DNA from: Garcia nutans
Taxonomy: Eukaryota > Streptophyta > Magnoliopsida > Malpighiales > Euphorbiaceae
DNA length: 64,000 bases
Assembly: GCA_947685225.1 (NCBI GenBank)
Contig: CANTUV010000032.1
Span: 27,039,501-27,103,500, forward strand
Direction of reading: 5' to 3'
Positions 34,825-45,698 of the stretch are shown piece after piece. The position numbers were made by a program, and so were the translations under genes. Within the stretch, counting starts at the first letter, position 1. Every line of letters starts with the position of its first letter. The notes beneath the pieces are model-generated. The model saw only the letters and a program-made list of their open reading frames with translations. It did no database searches and was not told where the DNA came from.

Positions 34825-36648
34825 TCAAGTCTGAAAAAGTTGAGGATATTGGTCTAGCATCACTTGCTCATTCTCCCAAGTTGATTCTTCTCTACCATGA
34901 TTCTTCCAAAGAACCTTTACAATTGGTACTTTCTTATGTCTCAACTCTTTCATCCCATATGCTAAAATAGCCACTGGTTCTTCTTCAAAAGTCAGATCCA
35001 CACTCACCTCAATGGATTCAACAGATAAGACATGAGATGGATCTGATCTATACCTCCGCAACATAGAAACATGGAAGACATTATGGATTCTATCCAACTC
35101 AGGTGGCAAAGCAAGCCGATAAGCAACCGGCCCAATTCTTTCCAATACCTCGTAAGGTCCAATAAAACGAGGACTCAGTTTCCCTTTTCGACCAAATCTC
35201 AATAACTTTTTCCAAGGAGACACTTTCAAAAATACTTTATCTCCCACATTATACTCAATGTCTCTCCTCTTCAAATCTGAATAAGATTTCTGCCGATATG
35301 AAGTTGCTTTCAACCTATCCCGAATCATCTTCACTTTCTCTTCAGTCTCTCTAACCAAATCAGGACCAATTAACTTACCTTCACCAGTTTCATTCAAACA
35401 TAGAGGCGTTCTACATCGTCTACCATACAATGCCTTAAATGGTGCCATACAAATACTGGATTGATGACTGTTGTTATAAGCAAATTCCACAAGTGGTAAA
35501 AATCTGTCCCAACTTCCAGAAAAATCAATGACACAGCTTCTCAACATATCCTCGATAATCTGTATCACTCTCTCTGACTGTCCATCTGTCTGAGGATGGA
35601 ATGCAGTGCTAAAATGCAATCGAGAACCCAAAGCCCCATGTAAACTCTTCCCAAACCTTGAAGTAAACCGGGGATCTCGATCTGATACTAAAGAAATTGG
35701 GACTCCATGCAATTTCACAATCTCATGGATATACATCTCAGCCAACTTCTCAAGAGAATAATCCATTCGAACCGAAAGAAAATGAGCTGTCTTTGTTAAC
35801 CTATCAACAATCACCCAAATAGCATCATGTTTCCTCAGAGTTAATGGCAACCCAGATATAAAATCCATTGTCACCCTCTCCCATTTCCATTCAGGCACTG
35901 TTAAAGGTTGAAGCAACCCTGTTGGAACTTGATGCTCCGCTTTTACCCTCTGACAAGTGAGACATTTGGACACAAATTCCGCTATGTCTCTCTTCATACC
36001 AGACCACCAATAATGTTGTCTTAAATCATGGTACATCTTTGTACTTCCCGGATGCATAGCAAATACTGATTGATGTGCTTCTTCCAAAATGATCCTTTTC
36101 AAACTATCATCATCAGAAATACACAATCTATCCTTGAACCAAAGACTACCATCATTTTTCACATGAAAATTTTGGCTCTCTCCATTTCGGCAATCTGATA
36201 CAATCTTCTGAATTTTCTCATCCACCAATTGGGCCTCCTTTATCTGATCTAACAACACTGGTCTCAACTGCAACTGAACCAATAATGCACCATCATCACA
36301 TGCTTCAAAACTAGCATGTAACGCTCTCAACTCAACAAGCAACGAGAGCGAGTAAACAGCCAAACCTGCCAAAGACTTCCGACTCAAGGCTTTAGCAACA
36401 ACATTTCCTGGTAATCAATCAAACAGTCGTAGTCTTTGATCAACTCCAACCATCGTCTCTGCTGAAGATTTAGCTCTCTCTGAACCCCCAAATATTTCAA
36501 ACTTTTATGATCCGTATAAATAAAGCATTTCTTCCCATATAAATAATGTCGCCAAATTTTCAAAGCAAACACTATGGCTGCTAACTCCAAATCATGGGTT
36601 GGATAATTGAACTCATGCGGCTTCAATTGTCGAGAAGCGTAAGCTATG
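34825..36648 (-). pseudogene. pol: B pol 3' part: RNase H remnant, integrase, chromodomain
   Basis: Minus-strand coding region split from its 5' part by A. It begins mid-RNase H at IAYASRQLKPHE, directly beside A's LTR end. It continues through TDHKSLKYL, then a 10-nt net loss near 36400 removes most of the HPGKANVVADA motif and shifts frame. From 36387 the frame is open to the end: integrase with HHCC knuckle, MDFISGLP, SDRDPRF, GQSERV (all three catalytic acids present), FIGPYEVLERIGPVAY, and a chromodomain VPIVKVLWKNHGREESTWE. The open stretch encodes about 520 residues. Its sequence is distinct from E1 and A (e.g. GEGKLIGPDLVRETEEKVK) and nearer C. Confidence 0.93.
36644..36648. repeat. 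predicted target-site duplication of A (only one copy found)
   Basis: CTATG precedes TGTAACACC. No matching copy follows a second A LTR because no second A LTR exists in the window. Confidence 0.5.
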
Positions 36649-37080
36649 TGTAACACCCCCACATCCAATGCACACACACTACAACCACAACAATGTAGCA
36701 TAAGTGCACCAAACATAGGGATGCTACAGTTTTCTTAATATTCAAAACACTTTAAACTTGATACAATACCCTTATCATTATACGTTATAGAAAAATAGAT
36801 CATTTACTTATAAAACAAAAACATATTAGTTATATATATATATACATTTAAATATTACACAGCGGAAGTTATAAAATATGTACATATATGAAAACATTTG
36901 AATACATATTTACCATTATACATATATTTACATTATCAACAAAACTTTATACAATATAAAGAAGTATACATGATTGGCAAGTCTGCTCTGATCTTTAGGC
37001 TCCTAAAATCAACTCTTCAATGTCTACTCTCACTCGGTCTCGAAGAGCTCTCGGGTTCGATTCTATCCGTTCTATCACCT

Positions 37081-37118
37081 GCGCGATTAAACACTATCGC
37101 GCTAAGCCAAGGGCTTAG
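37081..37118 (-). other. double hairpin in the A LTR
   Basis: GCGCGAT/ATCGCGC abutting CTAAGCC/GGCTTAG, with the same stem lengths as E1. Confidence 0.75.
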
Positions 37119-37404
37119 TAAGATAAAACATGCAATAGATATGCTTAGATGCTATACAATGCCAACTCTAATTTAAATCATACATGTAACAACATAGATG
37201 CAAAGCTAACAACATACCTTTACATTTCATAACCTAACATACACATATGTATATTACATTTCAACATCCTTGCATATACTTTATTAGTTAATCATTTAAT
37301 CATCCATGAACAACACTAAACAAAGACAAGCATGGGCCCAAGACACACTAATATGCCATTCCATTTTCAGGGTTAATGCTTTGGTTTTGTTATCACATTT
37401 ATCA

Positions 37405-37585
37405 ACATCATATACCCAACTAGGCTTCAAGGATTAAGTTCAACCAAGCTTCAAGGGGAGCAAAGCATGCTAAGCATCAACCCAACTTGGCTTCAAGAAC
37501 TAACCCAACCTAGCTTCAAGGGTTGTAACATCTCAATTAGGCTTCAAGGATTCAATCCAACCTAACTTCAAGAGATTGTTACTAT
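37405..37585. repeat. GCTTCAAGG minisatellite in the A LTR
   Basis: Seven copies or so of a diverged unit of about 20-30 bp around (A/G)GCTTCAAGG, often with preceding CAACC. It sits where the other LTRs carry the GTAACAG or CCTATCTGCC modules, so this LTR position repeatedly hosts tandem repeats of unrelated sequence. Confidence 0.75.
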
Positions 37586-38126
37586 CATTAGGCATGCCAC
37601 CAACAACAAACTCTGAAAATGGAATAACACATTAGCCACACAATCCATTTAGTTTTCCTTCTCAATTCTCATTATCATTTAGGCAAACATGCCTCATTTA
37701 TCTCCATTGAATCACCTTAGCCAATAACAATGGCTTCACATTTCATTTCATAATATAACACTTCATTATTCAAGTGTATATTTATCTCACATAGCATCAT
37801 TCATAAATATCAACATTTCATTCCACATTACTCATGAAACACATTACCATTCAAAGTGCATAACATAACATTGCTAAATCTCAACAATGCAATTAGGGCA
37901 AAACACAATTGACATTATTCATAGCTTTAGGATCATCCACATTCATTTGATTAGATCATTCTTGTGTTTGAAACATGTTTATAATGTTCATGTTTAAGTT
38001 TAGGAACAATGGAACCTTTGAAGAATCAAAACAATGTAAAAAGGAGTAAAGAATAAATCAATATGTAATTTATTTGTAGGACACGCCCAACCCATTTGAT
38101 GGACACGCCCAGCCACTTGATGGAAC

Positions 38127-38274
38127 ACGCCCGTGTCACTAACAACAAAAGAGGCAGTAGCCAATTCAAACAATTGACACGCCCAGCACCTTTGATGGAC
38201 ACGCCCGTGTCACTAACAACAAAAGAGGCAGTAGCCAATTCAAACAATTGACATGCCCGTGTCTCTTCAATGCC
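38127..38274. repeat. 74-bp tandem duplication in the A LTR
   Basis: ACGCCCGTGTCACTAAC begins at 38127 and again at 38201, with the following AAAGAGGCAGTAGCC also repeated. It lies in the A version of the CACG/CGTG cluster. Confidence 0.85.
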
Positions 38275-39202
38275 TATGGCCGTGTCACCCATAACCAAAA
38301 CCAATTCTCTTCTAATTGCACTCAAACACAATATTCATCATATAACATGTTTCAAATGAATATAATCAATGTTTTAAACACATACACATCACAAGAATTA
38401 CTTCTCAACACATTAATATAACAATTTAACACATATTAACTCAAAACCCTAAAATCAACATCCTTCTCCATCCTTCCAAATCAACATCTCCACCATTTCC
38501 AACAACAACCTCTAATTAAACTCATAACTTAAAATCAATTTAACACTTGAAAACCCAACACAACACATCTCAAATCCACCAAATCACAAAATCATCAAAC
38601 CCTACTTCACTTCCAACACAACTTCCAAATAAGTAAAGAAAACAAGAAAATACTTACTTTACAAGAAGAAATTCCACAAATCCTTTGTCAAAACCTTGGA
38701 TTGCTTCTTCAATTTGCTTCTTGCCTCAAGAACACTTCTCTTACCCTTTTGTTCTTGGAGAGCCGGCCACCTCTTGAAGAAAGGAGAAAATGATGAAAAC
38801 ACAAAGTCAAATTTTGCTTTTAATCTCCACCAAGTGTTCTTATCCAAGCAATTACTAAAATACCCTCAATCATATAACTAACTTTTTGTCTCATATAAGT
38901 CCTTATATGTAATTTCATTAACAACCAAAAAATATCTTCTTCCACTTAACCAACACCTTGACTCTTCATTTGACCAATTTATATGTGTTATATATATCAT
39001 CATATACACAACATATACATTTGTCTCTAAACCCCAAAACACAAATACACAAGCATTCACTTTCCCATTTCTTTTCTCTTGCAATATAACACATATATTC
39101 AATCCAATATATATCAACAACAACACACATATATTCAATCCAATACATATCAACAACAACACACATAATCAAAACTTCTAGGGCATAAATGAGGATATTA
39201 CA

Positions 39203-39215
39203 ATTCTCCCCCTCT
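39203..39215 (-). promoter_or_regulatory. A polypurine tract
   Basis: AGAGGGGGAGAAT on the minus strand, directly before A's 3' LTR. It ties the adjoining pol to A. Confidence 0.9.
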
Positions 39216-39249
39216 AAAAAGAAAATTTCGTCCTCGAAATTACCTGAAA

Positions 39250-42200
39250 TTAATTCTGAAACAACTGAGGATATTGCTCTCGCATGGTTTGCTCATTTTC
39301 CCAAGTTGCTTCTTCTTTCCCATGGTTCTTCCAAAGAATCTTCACCAATGGCACTCTCTTGTTTCTCAATTCTTTCACATCATGTGCCAAGATAGCAACT
39401 GGTTCCTCTTCAAAAGTCAAGTCTGGGCTCACTTCGATAGATTCAAATGGCAACACATGAGATGGATCCGATCTGTACCTCCTCAACATAGAAACATGGA
39501 ATACATTATGAATATGATCCAACTCAGGTGGCAAAGCAAGCTGATAAGCAACTGGCCCAATTCTTTCTAACACTTCATACGGCCCAATGAAACGAGGACT
39601 CAATTTTCCTTTCCGACCGAACCTCAAAATCTTCTTCCAAGGAGACACTTTCAAAAATACCTTATCTCCAACATCAAACTGAATGTCTCTCCTTTTCAGA
39701 TCTGCATAAGACTTCTGTCGGTCTGAAGCTGCTTTTAACCTGCCTCGAATCAACTTTACTTTCTCTTCAGTTTCTTGAATCAAATCAGGACCAACCAACT
39801 TATTATCTCCAAGCTCATTCCAACAAAGAGGTGTCCTACACTGTCTGCCATACAATGCTTCAAACGGTGCCATACCAATGCTGGATTGGTGACTGTTGTT
39901 GTAAGCAAACTCCACAAGAGGTAAAAATCTATCCCAACTTCCAGAGAAATCGATGACACAGCTTCTCAACATGTCTTCAAGAATCTGTATCACCCTCTCT
40001 GACTGTCCATCCGTCTGTGGATGAAAAGCAGTGCTGAAGTGCAGTCGAGAACCCAAAGCACTATGCAAACTCTTCCAAAATCTTGAAGTAAACCTGGGAT
40101 CTCGATCAGACACTAAAGAAGTTGGAACACCATGCAATTTCACAATCTCCTGGATATACAGCTCAGCCAATCTCTCCAAAGAGTAATCCATCCGCACCGG
40201 AAGGAAATGAGCTGTCTTAGTCAATCTATCCACAATCACCCATATGGCAACATGTTTCCTTTGTGTCCATGGAAATCCAGACACAAAGTCCATTGTCACT
40301 CTTTCCCACTTCCATTCAGGCACTGACAATGGTTGAAGCAATCCGGTTGGAACTTGATGCTCTGCTTTAACCTTCTGACAAGTGAGACATTTCGACACAA
40401 ACTCAGCAATGTCTCTCTTCAACCCCATCCACCAATAATGTTGTCTCAAATCATTATACATCTTCGTACTACCCGGATGCATAGCAAACACTGACTGATG
40501 TGCTTCTTCTAAAATGATTCTTTTCAAATCAGCGTCATCGGGTACACACAATCGGTTCTTAAACCAGAGACTCCCATCATCTCTCACAACAAAATCTCTA
40601 GTCTTCCCAATCTTGCAATCTGAAATAATCTTCTGAATCTTCATATCAATCAACTGAGCCTCTTTGATTTGATCTAACAAAACTGGCTTCAATTGCAACT
40701 GTGCCAACAATGCACCATCATCACAAGGTACAAAACTGGCGTGCAAAGCTCTCAACTCAACAAGCAACGAGAGCGAGTAAACTGTTAAACATGCTAAAGA
40801 CTTCCGACTCAAGGCATCAGCAACAACATTTGCTTTACCTGGATGATAGTCAATCAAGCAGTCGTAGTCTTTAATCAATTCTAACCATCTCCTCTGACGA
40901 AGATTGAGTTCTTTCTGGACACCCAAATACTTCAAACTCTTGTGATCAGTGTAGATGAAACATTTCTCCCCAAATAAATAATGGCGCCAAATCTTTAATG
41001 CAAACACAATGGCAGCCAACTCCAAATCATGGGTCGGATAGTTAAGCTCATGCGGTTTCAACTGTCGAGATGCATAAGCTATAACTTTCCCTTCCTGCAT
41101 CAATACACATCCCAAACCTCTATGTGAAGCATCATTGTAGATCACATATGGTTTATCTTCTACGGGTAAAGTAAGAACAGGTGCTTGAGTTAACATCTCT
41201 TTTAACTGTTCAAAGCTAGCCTGACACTGATCTGTCCACACAAATCTAACTCCCTTTCGAATTAATCTGGTAAGTGGAGTAGCTATCAAAGAAAATCCTT
41301 TCACAAAGCGTCGATAATAGCCTGCCAAACCCAGAAAACTTCTAACTTCGGTCACAGATTTGGGTGGACTCCAATTCATAATAGCCTCAATTTTACTTGA
41401 ATAAACTCTAATACCATCTGCTGAAACTATATGACCAAGAAAAGTCACTTGGTCAAGCCAAAACTCACACTTCGACAGCTTAGCATACAATTGCTTTTCT
41501 CTCAAGATCTGCAACACAATCCGCAAATGCTTGTCATGCTCCTTTTCATTACGTGAATACACCAAAATATCATCGATAAAAACTACCACAAACTGATCCA
41601 GATAGGGCCTAAATACCCTATTCATCAAATCCATAAAAACTGCAAGTGCATTCGTTAATCCAAAAGGCATTACTAAAAACTCATAATCCCCATACCTGGT
41701 GCGGAAAGCTGTCTTAGAAACATCTTCAGCTCTAACCCTCAATTGATGGTACCCTGATCTCAAATCAATCTTGGAAAACACTGATGCTCCCTTCAGTTGA
41801 TCAAAGAGATCATCAATCCTAGGCAAAGGATATTAATTCTTAATAGTCACTTTGTTCAATTGCCTATAATCAATGCATAACCTCATGGTACCATCCTTCT
41901 TCTTCACAAATAACACCGGAGCTCCCCAAGGAGAAACACTGGGCCGAATAAACCCTTTATCCAACAACTCCTGTAACTGCACTTTCAACTCTCTCAATTC
42001 AGCAGGTGCGATGCGATAAGGAGTGATAGAGATAGGAGTGGTACCAGGCAACAAATCAATACCAAACTCAACCTCTCTCTCAGGGGGCAACCCTGGCAAC
42101 TCCTCTGGAAACACGTCTGGAAAATCTGCAACTATGGTTATATCATCAAGTTGAGAACCCCCTACACTAGTATCCATGCAAGGTAAGCATCACACCCTTT

Positions 42201-42653
42201 TCTAATCAACCTTCTAGCTGTTACGGCTGATACAAACAAAGATGCAAGCTGTCTCTGCTCACTGGACACCAACACACTCCTACCATCACTAGTTCTCAAA
42301 GTGACACATTTCTTTTGACAATCTACCACAGCTCCATGCCTAGACAACCAGTCCATACCCAAAATCAAATCATACTCTTTAAAAGGCAATTCAATCAAAT
42401 CTCCACGAAACTCCTCACCTTGCACCATAACTACACTATCTCGGTGCACCTTGCTAACAATCACACTATGCCCTAAAGGATTTGTTACCAACACATCAAA
42501 TCCTAGGGACTCAGAATGCAACTCAGACACAGGCAAAATAGATGCACTAATATATGAATGTGTAGAGCCTGGATCAATTAAAGTAAGAACTGAAATGCCG
42601 AATAACGAGAAAGTACCAGTAATAACTGCAGAAGCATCAGGTTGTCTTTGCAT
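39250..42653 (-). pseudogene. pol: A/B chimeric pol: protease to chromodomain
   Basis: Protease begins near MQRQPDASAV (42653) with DPGSTHSYIS at about 42575. A 7-nt loss near 42170, against C, shifts frame after RKGCDAYLA. The rest is in one frame to 39250 except TAA at 41833-41835 (AAA in E1). It has a RT with FIDD at 41569-41580, RNase H, integrase with all three catalytic acids, and the chromodomain VPLVKILWKNHGKEEATWE. The 858-residue open stretch from 41826 is the best preserved pol in the window. Its integrase end (DNKLVGPDLIQETEEKVK) matches E1, whereas the adjoining gag matches C. With the missing A 5' LTR, this points to recombination between A and B inside the coding region. Confidence 0.9.
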
Positions 42654-43894
42654 CACATATACTCGTTGAGAAGGCCTAGCCTCATCGGGTCTACTATCCC
42701 TGGATGAAGATCCTCCTCTCTGATTATATCCAGGTCTACCCCCTCTGCTGAAACCTCTACTACCTCGACCACCTCTGAGACTAGGTCGAGAAACTGCAGA
42801 ATCTACCGGCCTCTGCTCCTGCATCTCTGGACACTCTCTAATAAAATGATCCGGCGATCCACATCTGAAGCACACAGCTGGTCCATTATTCTTCCAACAA
42901 GCACCCCTATGAGAACTCCCACACTGAGCACATATAGGTAGAGTGGATCTCTGAACTACCGGAGTAGGAGCACTCGCTACTGAAACTGTAGGTCTCGATC
43001 TCTGTCGCTGAAACTGAATTGACCTACCAGCCTGCCTCTGGCTCCGACTGATCTTGGGAACAAAACTCCCCTACCACTCTTCCCAGATGAAGACCTTGCC
43101 TCAAACTGGTGTCTCCTAATCCTGGTCTCCTCCTCTGTAGCAACTGTTGCAATAATCTGAGCTCTCTCCACACTCCTAGCTGCTGCAACCAGTTGGGAAA
43201 AATCCTGGTATCTAGAACCAGCCACAAGACACATAATTGAGGGTCTCAATCCCTCCTCAAACCTTCTACACCTATCAATCTCATCCGAGATAATACCCTC
43301 GGCGTAGTGGCTCAACCGGATAAACTCTAGCTCATACTCTATCATAGACTGGTGATCTTGCCTCAAGGTCAGGAACTCCATTTTCTTCACATCTTTATAC
43401 TTCCTCGGAGTATACTTCAGCTCAAACTCCCGTAGAAAATCACTGTAAGACAATGTAGGTGGATCATCCATAGCATGCGGAACTGTCTTCCACCAATCAT
43501 ATGCATCCTTCTGCAACAGTGATCTGGCATAATCAAAATTTTCTTCTGGAGTGGCTTGCAATTGAATGAATATCCTCTGTATCTTATCTAGCCACTGCTC
43601 AGCTACTGCTGGATCATTAGTACCCCAAAAATCTTCTACTCCATACTTTCTTAATTTATCGTAATGTCTCACTGGTACCATAGGCTGGGGTGGGGGTGGG
43701 GGTGGCGGTGGTTGCACTGGTGCCTACCTCAATAATTCAACCACATGCCTAAGCCATACTGGTGGAACCTCCTCACCAGCTGGTCTCCCTGACACAGAAA
43801 TAGGGGCCTCTCCAGTTCTATCCACTCTAGCTCCATCATCAGGAGCTACACTCTCCGCACTACCCTCAATAGATTGACGTGAATGAGGATCCAT
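42654..43894 (-). pseudogene. gag: B gag (5' part of the chimeric frame)
   Basis: ATG at 43892-43894 with MDPHSRQSI. TAG at 43724-43726 replaces CAG at codon 57. A proline run and the gag core follow (KLRKYGVEDFWGT, VAEQWLDKIQRIF, KKMEFLTLRQDH, EFIRLSHYA), more like C than E1. A single-base loss near 43070 shifts frame before the knuckles, which remain in another frame (CFRCGSPDHFIREC, 42831-42872). An RGG-rich linker then runs straight into the protease without a stop, confirming the single Gag-Pol frame. Confidence 0.9.
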
Positions 43895-43931
43895 TATAAC
43901 CTATATCTACAAACACAGCAGAATACACTAC

Positions 43932-43954
43932 ATTAAAGATCAGAGGCTGCCAAT
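43932..43954 (-). promoter_or_regulatory. B leader segment complementary to the 5' LTR
   Basis: The + strand reads TTAAAGATCAGAGGCTGCCA here. The 5' LTR at 44328-44355 contains ATTGGCAGC and CTCTGATCTTTAA, the complement. Toward gag lies TTTGTAG, a possible 3' splice site, before ATATAGGTTATAATGG. Confidence 0.6.
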
Positions 43955-44045
43955 GCCAAACATGTATTTTATTCAAGAACCCACTTTTTAAAATCAAAAT
44001 ATTCTTTTTCTTACACTTGTCCTAGGTCGAGAATCTCAAACCTAG

Positions 44046-44057
44046 GCTCTGATACCA
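44046..44057 (-). promoter_or_regulatory. B primer-binding site (initiator-Met tRNA)
   Basis: GCTCTGATACCA on the + strand, i.e. TGGTATCAGAGC on the coding strand, seven bases from the LTR end. Confidence 0.95.
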
Positions 44058-44064
44058 AAATAAT

Positions 44065-45693
44065 TGTAACACCCCTATATCCCGTATACTTACACAGCAT
44101 GCTTATACGATCGTAATATGCGTATACTGAATATAGAAAATGCCACAGTTTAAAAATACCCAAATCATATCTTTAAAATAAGTGAAAACAAATCTCAAAC
44201 ATTTAAAAGAAATTCATAAGACACAATAAATAAAACGTTTAATAACCCGCAGCGGAAGTTATTATAAACTTTTACAAGTTCAAATACATAAAAAATCAAA
44301 ACCTACAAAACATAGAATATATACATGATTGGCAGCTTGACTCTCTGATCTTTAAGCTCTAGTCCAACTCTTCAAGTATAAACTCAAATGGGTCTAGATG
44401 AATCCTCCGTCTCAACCCTATCAATCCTACCACCTGCGCGATGAACCACAATCGCGCTGAGCCAACAACTCAGTAGTACAAACCATAATGATATTATGCA
44501 ATGTCAATATCAATGTTATGCATTCAACCAATAAAGATCATACTTACAAATGTTACATTTCAACATTTCAATAATTATATCATCATCCATTATACTCATT
44601 CAACATAGACACCTATGGGCCCACAAGACACTAATTTGTTATTCAAAGTTCATAGTTACTGCTTTGGTCTATAATCATAATCATCAAGCCCGTAGGCATC
44701 ATATATAAATATCTCTATCCATGGATAGTGTAACAGACCCAGTCTCTTGGACCATCAACTCGGCTAAACTCGAGCAGATCCTCAACCCGGCTAGACTGTT
44801 ACTTGTAACAGACCCAGTCTCTTGGACTATCAACCTGGATAAACCAAGGAGATCCTCAACCCGGCTAGACTGTTACTACAATTCATAGGCATGCCTGCCA
44901 AAATCAGAACTTTGAAGGTTGAATAACACATTTTACACAAAATCTTTTCATTCTCATTTCATTCTCATATTCAAAATAGGCAACCATGCCTCAATTGTAA
45001 TTCATTTACATCATCATAGCCAACAATCATGGCTTCTCATAACATCAATACAATTGATCATATCATCATCAATATGCATATAATACATTTTACCCAAACA
45101 CTCTTAAACCCATCTTAATCAAACATATCCACATACCATCCACAAACTCAACTCATAAACTCAAAGAAATCAAAGAATCAAGTGAAGAACTTAACAAGGA
45201 TGAAGAAACTCCTAAATCGCCACTTGATTTCTTGAAAACTTCCTTCAATCCTGAACTTGGAAGATCAAATCTCTATCTTGATTTCTTGTCTCTTTGTTAG
45301 CCAGCCAAAGGAAATCAAAGGAAGGAAAAGAATGAGAGCCACGGCAAGGAAGAAAGAAAGAAGAAAAGAGAGAAAGCAAAAGTCAAATCTCAACCACTCT
45401 CCTCAAAATCCTCTCCTCCAAGCAATTTTAATCTTAAAATAATCCAAATTAATCTCTTCCATTCAATTAATTTCCCATTTCCACTAATTAACTTAATTAA
45501 ATCAAAAACACATAAATATCTTCTTCCACTAACCTCCTTTGACTTTGACTTGGGTATATGTTATATATATTCTAATATACGCAACATATACACTCCCCCT
45601 AAAAACCTTTTCTCTTTCCAAAAAAAACATATACATAAAATCAAATTATAACAATAATACCAAAACTTCTAGGGTACATTTTGGGATATTACA
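44065..45693 (-). repeat. B 5' LTR with an internal deletion (1,629 bp)
   Basis: Matches the joined B 3' LTR (2,520 bp) but lacks about 0.9 kb. AATACATT is followed directly by TTACCCAAACACTC, joining the equivalents of about 20940 and 21835 at a short shared CATT. The lost segment contains the exon-like block and the CACG/CGTG cluster. Double hairpin at 44436-44473. Confidence 0.93.
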
Positions 45694-45698
45694 TCTGG
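45694..45698. repeat. target-site duplication of B, right copy
   Basis: TCTGG, matching 19914-19918. Confidence 0.9.

Larger units (their letters stand above)
36649..39202 (-). repeat. A 3' LTR, 2,554 bp
   Basis: On the minus strand starts TGTAATATCCTC, like E1, and ends GGGGGTGTTACA. It holds the double hairpin 37081-37118, TGATTGGCAAGTCTGCTCTG (leader-complementary segment) near 36971, the GCGGAAGTTAT block near 36862, a GCTTCAAGG minisatellite (about 37405-37585), a 74-bp tandem duplication within the CACG/CGTG cluster (38127-38274), and a minus-strand donor AAAGTAAGTATT near 38655. It is adjacent to B pol on one side and to a polypurine tract on the other, so it is a 3' LTR and not a solo LTR. 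Confidence 0.92.
19919..45693 (-). mobile_element. B: minus-strand chromovirus, disrupted by C (with D) and by A
   Basis: Outer insertion in the satellite with TCTGG on both sides. Read on the minus strand: 5' LTR 44065-45693, PBS 44046-44057, gag from 43894, pol, polypurine tract 34779-34791, then a 3' LTR split into 34298-34778 and 19919-21957. C was inserted inside the 3' LTR and A inside the RNase H coding region at 36649. Because A's 5' LTR is absent, the material from 39203 to about 42 kb belongs at least partly to A. Confidence 0.9.

Noticed and set aside
36384..36716. ORF joining LTR sequence to RNase H as a possible fusion gene
   Set aside because: Its first residues are translated from the end of A's LTR; the junction is the A insertion point, not a designed fusion.
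36649..39202. Reading A's LTR as a solo LTR
   Set aside because: A polypurine tract and E1-like pol follow immediately at 39203, so it is a 3' LTR of an element whose other end is lost.
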